Shown here piece after piece: positions 37,317 to 44,952 of a stretch of 64,000 bases of DNA (position 1 is its first letter; each line of letters opens with the position of its first letter). Position numbers and translations under genes: made by a program. The stretch is taken from the NCBI GenBank assembly GCA_900555615.1, contig USMB01000001.1, positions 1-64,000 on the forward strand, in the 5' to 3' direction. A model generated the notes under the pieces. That model searched no databases, was not told where the DNA came from, and saw only the letters and a program-made list of their open reading frames with translations. This DNA is from an uncultured Clostridium sp. (lineage in GTDB: Bacteria; Bacillota; Clostridia; TANB77; CAG-508).

Positions 37317-37907
37317 GTGAAAATTATTAATAAATTAATTTATAAAATTATAATATTTACTATTATGGTATGCATATTTTTTGTGCCTACAATTTCAGCA
37401 AATGCAGGAACAATAGGAGATGAACCTGAAAAGGGGCAAATCATATTTGGTAGCAACACTAAATATGCCTGGCCAATTCCAGGGTATACATCAATCTCAT
37501 CACCATTTGGAAAAAGAACAGCTCCAACCTCAGGTGCATCAACATATCATAAAGGAACAGACATACCAGCACCAGAAGGAACGCCACTTGTTGCAACCTG
37601 TGATGGAGAAATAACATTTACAGGATTTCTAGGTGGAGGTGGATATACAATAACACTTACAACAGAAGAAGATATAAAAATATCTTATTGCCATGTTTCG
37701 CCCAATTATATAGTATCAAAAGGTCAATTTGTAGAGCAAGGAGATATAATAGGAAATGTGGGGCCTAAATATGTGTATGGAGTTGTAGGAAATCAATATA
37801 AAGATTCAGCTGGAAATCCAACAAATGGAGCAACAACAGGTTGTCATCTTCATATAGGTTTTAGAATAGATAATGAGTATGTAAACCCATTAGATTATTT
37901 ACAATAA
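37317..37907 (+). CDS. Secreted M23 metallopeptidase
   Basis: The 196-residue protein has a signal peptide (IIIFTIMVCIFFVPTISANA) and a LytM/M23 domain with YHKGTDIPAP (first His and Asp ligands), ISYCHVS and the HxH ligand in GCHLHIGF. It should cleave peptide bonds in peptidoglycan. The start is problematic: GTG 37317 is the end of the AGGAGGTG site itself, and the codons at usual spacing are ATT (37323, 37326). The real start may be AUU or the GTG. Confidence 0.85.
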   Translation: MKIINKLIYKIIIFTIMVCIFFVPTISANAGTIGDEPEKGQIIFGSNTKYAWPIPGYTSISSPFGKRTAPTSGASTYHKGTDIPAPEGTPLVATCDGEITFTGFLGGGGYTITLTTEEDIKISYCHVSPNYIVSKGQFVEQGDIIGNVGPKYVYGVVGNQYKDSAGNPTNGATTGCHLHIGFRIDNEYVNPLDYLQ

Positions 37908-37949
37908 AACAAAATTGTGGTATTATAATAATATTTGGAGGAGATAACC

Positions 37950-39608
37950 ATGGCATTTGATGGAATTGTAACAAAAGCAATTGTAACAGAGTTGCAAGAA
38001 TTAGTTGGAAGTAAAATTGATAAAGTACATGAACCTGATAAAAATACAATAGTCTTAGGATTGTATTCACAAGGAAAAAATTATGCATTAAATATTTGTA
38101 TAGATGCACATAATTGTAGGCTAAACTTAACAACACATAACAAGCTAAATCCACTTGTTGCACCTAATTTTTGTATGCTACTTAGAAAACATTTGATAGG
38201 TGGTAAAATTTCTGGCATTTTTATGCAAGGGCTTGAAAGAATTGTAAATATTGAAATTGAGACTATTAATGAATTTAGTGAGATAGAAAATAAAACTTTA
38301 ATTTTGGAATTGATGGGAAAACATAGCAATATCATTCTTAAAAATCAAAATGATATTATTATTGATGCAATGAGGCATATTGCTTCAAATAATTCATATA
38401 GAGAAATATTACCATCACGAATTTATACATTACCACAATCAAATAAATATGAATTTACTAAATTGTCAGGGCCAGAAGAGTTTGGTGAAAAATTAGAAAT
38501 AGATTCAACAGAAAATGATTATGCTAAAAAGCTTTCAAATACATTTACAGGGATAAGCTTGTCGTTTGCGAAATCTGCAGTAGAACAGAGAGAATTGCCT
38601 GAAATATATAATTATATAAATGAAATTATAAATAGTGAAAAATTGAAATTTGAGTTAGAAGGCTCTGACTATGTTTTAAAACTATCAGATCAAGAGAAAG
38701 AAATGTTTGAATTAAACTTTTTTATAGATGACTTTTATTTTGAAAGAGAGACAACAGAAGCATTTACAAATGCTAGAAATACTATGCTTAGAATGATTTT
38801 AGAAGTTCTAAAAAAATATAAAAATCGTTTGGCAAGTATAGATGCGAAATTACAAGAATGTGATGGAATGGACAAATATAGATTATATGGAGAATTGATA
38901 ACAGCTAATTTATATCAGCTTACAAATACACATTCAGATAGCATAGAATTGTACAATTACTATGATAATAGCAATATTAAGATTCCATTAGATGTAAAAT
39001 ATTCGCCAAGCATGAATGCTAAGAGATATTTTAAGAAGTATTCGAAATTGAAAAATGCATATAAAATTGTATCTGAGCAAAAAGTAGAAACAGAAAAAGA
39101 ATTAAATTATATAGAAAGTATAGTTTATGAATTAGAAGATAGTACATGTTTAGAAGATGTTCAGGACATCTTTGAGGAAATAAGCGAAAATGTGGTATTT
39201 AAAGAAAAATTAAAGAGGAAAGAAAAGAAAAACAAAAATCAGAAAAAGAAAAAACAACAAAAATTTTCACCAATTGAATATGAAGTGAATGGATATAAAA
39301 TTTATGTCGGAAGAAATAATAAAGAAAATGATTGGTTAACATTATCATTTGCAAGTAAAACAGATTATTGGTTTCATACCAAAGATGTGCAAGGAAGCCA
39401 TGTTATATTAAAAGCAGATAAAGAGGTAAATGATGATATTTTAGTAAAAGTAGCAGAGATTGCGGCAAAACATAGTAAAGCCAAAATGTCATCAAATGTG
39501 CCAGTTGATTATTGTTTAGTACAATTTGTGAAAAAGCCAAATGGTTCAAAGCCAGGAATGGTAATATTTACAAATAATAAAACCTTAAATGTAAATCCAC
39601 AAAAATAA
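37950..39608 (+). CDS. rqcH: Ribosome quality control protein RqcH (NFACT family)
   Basis: This 552-residue NFACT protein, formerly called fibronectin-binding protein, has an N-terminal NFACT-N domain (MAFDGIVTKAIVTELQE, LVAPNFCMLLRKHLIGGKI). Coiled coils span about residues 280-400, followed by a lysine-rich stretch and the C-terminal NFACT-R domain with WFHTKDVQGSHVILK. RqcH recruits tRNA-Ala to stalled 50S subunits and adds alanine tails. GGAGGAG precedes ATG 37950. Confidence 0.93.
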   Translation: MAFDGIVTKAIVTELQELVGSKIDKVHEPDKNTIVLGLYSQGKNYALNICIDAHNCRLNLTTHNKLNPLVAPNFCMLLRKHLIGGKISGIFMQGLERIVNIEIETINEFSEIENKTLILELMGKHSNIILKNQNDIIIDAMRHIASNNSYREILPSRIYTLPQSNKYEFTKLSGPEEFGEKLEIDSTENDYAKKLSNTFTGISLSFAKSAVEQRELPEIYNYINEIINSEKLKFELEGSDYVLKLSDQEKEMFELNFFIDDFYFERETTEAFTNARNTMLRMILEVLKKYKNRLASIDAKLQECDGMDKYRLYGELITANLYQLTNTHSDSIELYNYYDNSNIKIPLDVKYSPSMNAKRYFKKYSKLKNAYKIVSEQKVETEKELNYIESIVYELEDSTCLEDVQDIFEEISENVVFKEKLKRKEKKNKNQKKKKQQKFSPIEYEVNGYKIYVGRNNKENDWLTLSFASKTDYWFHTKDVQGSHVILKADKEVNDDILVKVAEIAAKHSKAKMSSNVPVDYCLVQFVKKPNGSKPGMVIFTNNKTLNVNPQK

Positions 39609-39610
39609 AC

Positions 39611-39640
39611 AGGGGAGTTCAATAAGAACTCCTCTGTTTG
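39611..39640. terminator. Terminator between rqcH and the convergent small ORF
   Basis: AGGGGAGTTC-AATAA-GAACTCCTCT forms a 10-bp stem with one G-T pair, followed by a short T-rich tract. Confidence 0.65.
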
Positions 39641-39653
39641 CTGAAAATTATTT

Positions 39654-39980
39654 TTATTTTCCAGCTTTTGCTTGGTCACAATAGTCTTCAAAAATGCTCC
39701 ATATAATCCGGCAAGGCCGAGAAAGACGAAGCATGTTGGAAACAGAATTCTCAAAAGTCGTATACTCAATAAAGGGAACATCTTGTGTTTCGATAATGTC
39801 TTTATTGATTTTGATAGACTGGAATTCAGGAATCAACTCACAGAGTTTTTTTGCATTTGCATTGCGGTCAGGGTAAAAATCACTGATATCAATCATGAGT
39901 GCGAAAAAGGCTTCGCGGTTGATTGTTCCTTTGTAAGTTTTGCCGTTTTCAATGTAAGTTAATTCAATAAGGCTTCCCAT
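39654..39980 (-). CDS. Small protein of unknown function, atypical codon usage
   Basis: The 108-residue protein begins MGSLIELTYIENGKTYKG. I do not recognise a family. It looks like a soluble alpha/beta protein; no membrane helix or metal motif is visible. It has a clear GGAGGT site, its own promoter and a 9-bp leader hairpin. Arginine is coded by CGC, CGT and CGG, and C-ending codons are frequent, unlike the AGA-only neighbours, so it looks acquired. The ORF at 15014 shares this oddity and layout. Confidence 0.65.
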   Translation of the reverse strand: MGSLIELTYIENGKTYKGTINREAFFALMIDISDFYPDRNANAKKLCELIPEFQSIKINKDIIETQDVPFIEYTTFENSVSNMLRLSRPCRIIWSIFEDYCDQAKAGK

Positions 39981-40002
39981 GCTAATACCTCCATCATTTA
40001 AT

Positions 40003-40065
40003 GAAATTAATGGGCTAATTAATTTCGGACAGGAAAATTATACCATATTATTGTTATAATTTCCA
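40003..40065 (-). promoter_or_regulatory. Promoter and leader hairpin of the small ORF
   Basis: On the minus strand TGGAAA (40065-40060), a 17-nt spacer and TATAAT (40042-40037) form the promoter. The predicted RNA 5' end is followed at once by the perfect hairpin GAAATTAAT-N6-ATTAATTTC (40026-40003). Confidence 0.6.
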
Positions 40066-40083
40066 GCTTTTTTTCAAAAAATG

Positions 40084-40112
40084 TTGACAAAGCAAGGTTA
40101 AAATAATATAAT
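40084..40112 (+). promoter_or_regulatory. Consensus promoter of glyS
   Basis: TTGACA (40084-40089), a 17-nt spacer and TATAAT (40107-40112) match consensus exactly and precede the T-box leader. Confidence 0.88.
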
Positions 40113-40130
40113 AATTGCAAATAAATAATT

Positions 40131-40347
40131 ACGATGAAAAAGAAAAATCATGTGGAAAGTTTTGGAGAGAGCTAGCAGTTGGTGCGAAGCTAGTAATTTG
40201 AACCATGAGGGGAGCTTTGGAGTAATATAAATTAAGGTGCTCAATGTCTTGAAAAAAGACTTTGAGAATTAGGGTGGAAACGCGGAATTTAACTTTCGTC
40301 CCTAGCAATATATTTTTTATTGCTAGGAATGAAAGTTTTTTTAATTT
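40131..40347 (+). promoter_or_regulatory. T-box leader of glyS (tRNA-Gly responsive)
   Basis: The leader has the T-box Stem I features GAGAG and TTGGTGCGAAGC, then the highly conserved T-box sequence AGGGTGGAAACGCGG (40271-40285). A terminator follows, formed by AACTTTCGTCCCTAGCAAT (from 40291) and ATTGCTAGGAATGAAAGTT, with T after it. The T-box bases also pair with TCGTCCCT in the alternative antiterminator. Uncharged tRNA-Gly should bind and allow read-through into glyS. I did not assign the specifier codon with certainty; a GGA lies at the 3' side of Stem I. Confidence 0.92.
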
Positions 40348-40380
40348 TTCTAGCAAAGAAGTAACAAGGAGGAGTTTAAA

Positions 40381-41763
40381 ATGGTAAAATCAATGGACAC
40401 AATAGTAAATTTGTGTAAAGCAAGAGGATATATATATCCTGGATCAGAAATATACGGAGGATTAGCAAATACTTGGGACTATGGACCTTTAGGAGTAGAA
40501 CTAAAAAACAATGTAAAAAAATTATGGAGAAAGAAATTCATTCAAGAAAGTAAATACAATGTTGGATTAGATGCTGCAATTTTAATGAACCCACAAACAT
40601 GGGTAGCATCAGGACATGTTGGAGGATTTTCAGACCCACTTATCGATTGTAAAGAATGCAAAACAAGACATAGAGCAGATAAATTAATCGAAGAATGGGC
40701 TCATGAACAAGGAAAAGACATGATTGCAGATGGAATGTCAGATGAAGAAATGATAAAATTCTTAGATGATAATAATATTCCATGTCCAAACTGTGGAAAA
40801 CACAACTTCACATCAATTCGTAAATTCAACTTGATGTTCAAAACATTCCAAGGTGTAACAGAAGATGCAAAAGCAGAAATATATTTAAGACCAGAAACAG
40901 CACAAGGTATATTTGTTAACTTCAAAAATGTAATGAGAACAACAAGAAAAAAATTACCTATGGGTATTGCACAAGTAGGAAAAGCATTCAGAAATGAAAT
41001 TACACCAGGTAACTTTACATTTAGAACAAGAGAATTTGAGCAAATGGAACTAGAATTTTTCTGCAAACCAGGAACAGATTTAGAATGGCATGAATATTGG
41101 AAAAAATTCTGCGAAGATTGGCTATTAGGATTAGGAATGAAAAAAGAAAATATTCGTTTAAGAGATCATAGCCCAGAAGAATTAGTATTTTATAGCAAAG
41201 CAACAACAGATATAGAATATGCATTCCCATTTGGATGGGGAGAATTATGGGGAATTGCTGACAGAACTGATTATGACTTAACAAATCATATGAATATGTC
41301 AAAAGAAGATTTCACATATTTAGACCCAGAAACAAATGAAAGATATGTACCATATTGTATCGAACCATCACTTGGAGCAGACAGAGTTGCATTAGCATTT
41401 TTATGTAATAGCTATGATGAAGAAGAAATTGCAGAAGGAGATACAAGAACAGTATTACACTTACATCCTGCTTTAGCACCATACAAAGTAGCTGTATTGC
41501 CATTATCTAAAAAATTATCAGAAAAAGCAGAAGAAGTATATACACAATTATCAAAGAAATTTATGTGTGAATATGATGAAACAGGTTCAATTGGAAAACG
41601 TTATAGAAGAGAAGACGAAATAGGTACACCATATTGCGTAACTGTTGATTTTGATACATTAGAGGATAATACTGTAACAGTAAGAGATAGAGACACAATG
41701 GAACAAGTTAGAGTAAATATTAATGATTTGGAAAAATGGATTGAGGAGAAGGTTGAATTTTAG
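40381..41763 (+). CDS. glyS: Glycyl-tRNA synthetase (alpha2 type)
   Basis: This is a 460-residue class II synthetase of the homodimeric type. It shows [14 protein letters not shown], motif 2 [23 protein letters not shown], a [11 protein letters not shown]...CPNCGKH zinc insertion and motif 3 [14 protein letters not shown]. The C-terminal anticodon-binding domain starts near residue 360. It charges tRNA-Gly under T-box control. AAGGAGGAG precedes ATG 40381. Two direct half-repeats begin right after its stop. Confidence 0.97.
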   Translation: MVKSMDTIVNLCKARGYIYPGSEIYGGLANTWDYGPLGVELKNNVKKLWRKKFIQESKYNVGLDAAILMNPQTWVASGHVGGFSDPLIDCKECKTRHRADKLIEEWAHEQGKDMIADGMSDEEMIKFLDDNNIPCPNCGKHNFTSIRKFNLMFKTFQGVTEDAKAEIYLRPETAQGIFVNFKNVMRTTRKKLPMGIAQVGKAFRNEITPGNFTFRTREFEQMELEFFCKPGTDLEWHEYWKKFCEDWLLGLGMKKENIRLRDHSPEELVFYSKATTDIEYAFPFGWGELWGIADRTDYDLTNHMNMSKEDFTYLDPETNERYVPYCIEPSLGADRVALAFLCNSYDEEEIAEGDTRTVLHLHPALAPYKVAVLPLSKKLSEKAEEVYTQLSKKFMCEYDETGSIGKRYRREDEIGTPYCVTVDFDTLEDNTVTVRDRDTMEQVRVNINDLEKWIEEKVEF

Positions 41764-41765
41764 GG

Positions 41766-41841
41766 CATGCGCAAAAAAGGACCGACCCTAAATTAGCATG
41801 AGAGAAAATGCACAAAAAAGGACCGACCCCAAATTAACAAG
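41766..41841 (+). repeat. Two direct half-units of the palindromic repeat
   Basis: Units at 41766-41800 and 41808-41841 share the core ATGCGCAAAAAAGGACCG (ATGCACAAAAAAGGACCG in the second), then ACCC and AAATTA. They correspond to the right arm of the palindromes but have no left arm here. They fill most of the space between glyS and the next gene. Confidence 0.85.
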
Positions 41842-41855
41842 AGAGGAAAAGAAAA

Positions 41856-42560
41856 ATGGGAAATAAAAAAACTATAATAGGAATTATAATATTATTAATA
41901 TTGATAATAGGAATAGTGGTATTTGCCTATTCTTATAATAAGTTTAATTCTGAGCAAATGAAGCTTTTGTCAGAAGAGTCAAATAAAATATTACAATCAA
42001 ATATAGTAACTGAAAATGTGGACTTTAATATTAAGACTAAGAAAAATTATGCCATTGTTGAAAAAGCTATTAAAGAATATGTATCAAATCTTAAGAATAC
42101 ATATATAGAGATTGAAGAATTATATAGTGGAATAAATCCAAATAGTATTTTTTCTGCACAAAACATAAATCATAAAGATTTAAGTGAGATTGATGAGATT
42201 ATAAAAGAATATAAGGATAAAAGTCAAAATTGTGTAGATGAATTAGAAAAATTAGTTGCTGAAGAGAGTATTTCTGAAAATATTAATAATAAAAGTTTTT
42301 CTAGTAGAGAAAAGTATTATAAAGATTTATACAATACTGTTATGTTGAGTGATGCCATGAAATCACAATATAGTTCTTTAAAGGAAAAAGTTAAAGATGA
42401 AAAAAGCAAGTTGAATGAAAAGGTAAGCAAAATAGAAAAAATAAAGAATTTCTTGGAAAATAATAAAGATGCTTGGGAAATCAAAGATGATAAAATACAA
42501 TTTAATAATTTGAATAGAATGACAGAATACTATGGATTGTTAAATCAACTTGTTGACTAA
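41856..42560 (+). CDS. Membrane-anchored coiled-coil protein of unknown function
   Basis: The 234-residue protein has one N-terminal membrane helix (IIGIIILLILIIGIVVFAY) and an extracytoplasmic region that is helical and rich in Lys, Glu and Asn, likely forming coiled coils (about 50-200). No family is recognised. GAGAGGAAAAG precedes ATG 41856. It is 24 nt upstream of glmM, so it may belong to the same transcript. Confidence 0.7.
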   Translation: MGNKKTIIGIIILLILIIGIVVFAYSYNKFNSEQMKLLSEESNKILQSNIVTENVDFNIKTKKNYAIVEKAIKEYVSNLKNTYIEIEELYSGINPNSIFSAQNINHKDLSEIDEIIKEYKDKSQNCVDELEKLVAEESISENINNKSFSSREKYYKDLYNTVMLSDAMKSQYSSLKEKVKDEKSKLNEKVSKIEKIKNFLENNKDAWEIKDDKIQFNNLNRMTEYYGLLNQLVD

Positions 42561-42584
42561 TATACAAGAAAGAAGGAATTAAAT

Positions 42585-43949
42585 ATGAGAAAATATTTTG
42601 GAACTGATGGAATTCGTAGAATTGCAAATACTGAATTATCACCAGAATTAGTTTATAGAGTTGCTAAAGCAGGGGCATATGTGTTGTCAAGACATTCTAA
42701 AAAAGCTCCAACTATATTGATTGGTAGAGATACTCGTCTTTCAGGTACATTAATAGAAAGTGCAATGGTTGCAGGATTTTTAAGCTATGGTGCAAATGTA
42801 AAATTACTAGGAGTTATTCCAACTCCTGGTGTTGCATATTTAACTAGAAAGCTACAAGCTGATGCTAGTGTAGTTATTTCAGCTTCTCATAATACATATG
42901 AATTCAATGGAATAAAATATTTTAGCAATAAGGGAATGAAAATTCCTGATGATGTTGAGAAAGAAATAGAAGAAGTTATGGATTCTGGAAAACTTGACGA
43001 ATTATCAGCTGTAAGCGAAAAAATAGGTGTTTCTGAAGTTAGCACAGATTTATTAGATGAATATGTATATTTCTTTAGAAAGAATTTTGATGATAATATT
43101 GCAAGACTAAATAGACCAGATTTTAAAGTTGTTATAGATACTGCAAATGGTGCAACATATCAAGTTGCAGATAAGGTATTTACAACACTTGGAATAAATC
43201 ATGTAATAATAAATAACAAACCAGACGGAATAAATATTAATGCTGGATGTGGTTCAACACATCTTGAAATGTTGAAAGAATATGTTGTAAAAAACAAAAT
43301 GAGTCTTGGAATTGCATATGATGGTGATGGAGATAGATGCCTTGCAGTTGACGAAAATGGAGAAGAAATAGATGGAGATAAATTGCTTGCAATTATTTCT
43401 CAATATCTAAGAAAACAAGATAAGCTTGCTAAAGGTACAATTGTTGCAACTGTTATGAGTAACTTAGGTTTGAATAAATTTGCAGAAAAAGAAGGCTTGA
43501 ACTTTATTCAAACTAAAGTAGGAGACAGATATGTACTAGAAGAAATGCTAAAAAGCGGATATAACTTAGGTGGAGAGCAATCTGGCCATGTTATATTATT
43601 AGACTATAATCCTACTGGTGATGGAATATTAACCTCATTAATGCTAATTCAAGCAATTTTAGAGAGTGGCAAAAAAGCATCCGAATTAGGCTCAATTGTA
43701 CAAAAATATCCACAAGTTTTAATAAATGCAAAAGTGGATTCAGATAAAAAATATGATTATGAGAAAAATGTAGAAATAAAGAATGCAATTGAAAAACTAG
43801 AAAAAGAATTTTCCGGAAATGGCAGAGTTTTAATTAGACCTTCTGGAACAGAACCTCTTGTTAGAGTTATGATTGAAGGAAAAGATAAAGAGGTTATTAG
43901 AGAAAAAGCACAAAAAATAGCAGATTTAATAGAGAAAAATTGCAAATAA
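42585..43949 (+). CDS. glmM: Phosphoglucosamine mutase
   Basis: The 454-residue phosphohexomutase begins RKYFGTDGIRRIAN. It has the phosphoserine loop VISASHNTYEFNG, the metal loop DGDGDRCLAVD, the sugar-binding GGEQSGHVI and the phosphate-binding RPSGTEPLVRVMIEG. It converts glucosamine-6-phosphate to glucosamine-1-phosphate for UDP-GlcNAc and peptidoglycan synthesis. Confidence 0.97.
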   Translation: MRKYFGTDGIRRIANTELSPELVYRVAKAGAYVLSRHSKKAPTILIGRDTRLSGTLIESAMVAGFLSYGANVKLLGVIPTPGVAYLTRKLQADASVVISASHNTYEFNGIKYFSNKGMKIPDDVEKEIEEVMDSGKLDELSAVSEKIGVSEVSTDLLDEYVYFFRKNFDDNIARLNRPDFKVVIDTANGATYQVADKVFTTLGINHVIINNKPDGININAGCGSTHLEMLKEYVVKNKMSLGIAYDGDGDRCLAVDENGEEIDGDKLLAIISQYLRKQDKLAKGTIVATVMSNLGLNKFAEKEGLNFIQTKVGDRYVLEEMLKSGYNLGGEQSGHVILLDYNPTGDGILTSLMLIQAILESGKKASELGSIVQKYPQVLINAKVDSDKKYDYEKNVEIKNAIEKLEKEFSGNGRVLIRPSGTEPLVRVMIEGKDKEVIREKAQKIADLIEKNCK

Positions 43950-43965
43950 AGAAAGAGGGTTTAAG

Positions 43966-44871
43966 ATGGGATTTTTTGATAAACTAAAACAAGGACTAAG
44001 CAAGACAAAAGATTCAATTAATGAAAAAATCAATGATGTTTTTAGTAATTTTAGAAAAGTTGATGAAGATTTTCTAGAAGAACTAGAAGAAGCATTAATA
44101 ATGTCAGATATAGGAATTGAAACTTCAACAAAAATAATTGATAATCTAAGAACTAGAATTAAAAAAGAAAAAATTGAAGATGAGGAACAAGTAAAAGAAG
44201 CATTAAGGGAAGAAATCGAAAAAATATTAGAAATTTCAGATAATTCATTAAAGCTTGAAACTAAGCCATCTGTAATCTTAGTAATAGGAGTAAATGGAGT
44301 AGGAAAAACTACTTCTATTGGAAAAATGGCTGCAAGATTATCAAGAGATGGAAAAAAAGTTGTAGTTGCTGCTGCAGATACATTTAGAGCTGCAGCAGTA
44401 GAACAATTGGAGATTTGGGCTAAAAGAGCAGGTGCTGAAATAGTAAAAAGAGAAGAAGGAATAGATCCAGCTTCAGTTGTATTTGATGCTATAAAAAAGA
44501 CAAGAGAAATAGGTGCAGATGTTTTAATCTGTGATACAGCAGGAAGATTACACAATAAAAAATATTTGATGGACGAGCTAAACAAAATTCAAAAAGTAAT
44601 CAACAAAGAAATGCCAGATGCATCAAAAGAAGTTTTGCTAGTAATTGATGCTGGAACAGGTCAAAATGCAATTTCACAAGTAAAAGCATTTAAAGAACAA
44701 GCAGATATTACAGGTATAGTTCTTACAAAATTAGATGGAACAGCCAAAGGTGGTGCTGTTATTGGAATTGTAGAAGAAAATAAAATTCCTGTAAAATTTA
44801 TTGGCGTTGGTGAGCAAATTGATGATATGGAAATCTTTAATTCAAAGGATTTTGCTAAGGCAATAATATAA
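43966..44871 (+). CDS. ftsY: Signal recognition particle receptor FtsY
   Basis: The 301-residue protein has an NG domain with P-loop GVNGVGKTTSIGKMAARL, AADTFRAAAVEQL, DTAGRLHNKKYLMDEL and TKLDGTAKGGAVIGI. The N-terminal acidic A domain is absent, as is common in Gram-positives. With SRP it brings ribosomes to the membrane. It lies 16 nt after glmM; its stop codon is the first base of a repeat unit. Confidence 0.97.
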   Translation: MGFFDKLKQGLSKTKDSINEKINDVFSNFRKVDEDFLEELEEALIMSDIGIETSTKIIDNLRTRIKKEKIEDEEQVKEALREEIEKILEISDNSLKLETKPSVILVIGVNGVGKTTSIGKMAARLSRDGKKVVVAAADTFRAAAVEQLEIWAKRAGAEIVKREEGIDPASVVFDAIKKTREIGADVLICDTAGRLHNKKYLMDELNKIQKVINKEMPDASKEVLLVIDAGTGQNAISQVKAFKEQADITGIVLTKLDGTAKGGAVIGIVEENKIPVKFIGVGEQIDDMEIFNSKDFAKAII

Positions 44872-44931
44872 TGCGCAAAAAAGGACCGACCCGAAATTAG
44901 CATGCGCAAAAAAGGACCGACCCCAAATTCA
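44871..44931 (+). repeat. Two direct half-units of the palindromic repeat
   Basis: ATGCGCAAAAAAGGACCGAC occurs twice (from 44871 and 44902), each followed by CC and AAATT. Period is about 31 nt. The block fills the gap between ftsY and the UPF0182 gene. Confidence 0.85.
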
Positions 44932-44952
44932 CAAATTCGCGAGGAGGAAAAT

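Noticed and set aside
40129..40356. 76-codon minus-strand frame in the glyS leader
   Set aside because: It is antisense to an unmistakable T-box leader and has no ribosome binding site.
43926..44585. 219-codon minus-strand frame opposite ftsY
   Set aside because: It is a serine/isoleucine-rich shadow of the ftsY reading frame, with no signals of its own.
44902..44952. Longer UPF0182 N-terminus starting in the repeat
   Set aside because: The added residues are encoded by the repeat unit, and GAGGAGG sits correctly for ATG 44953.
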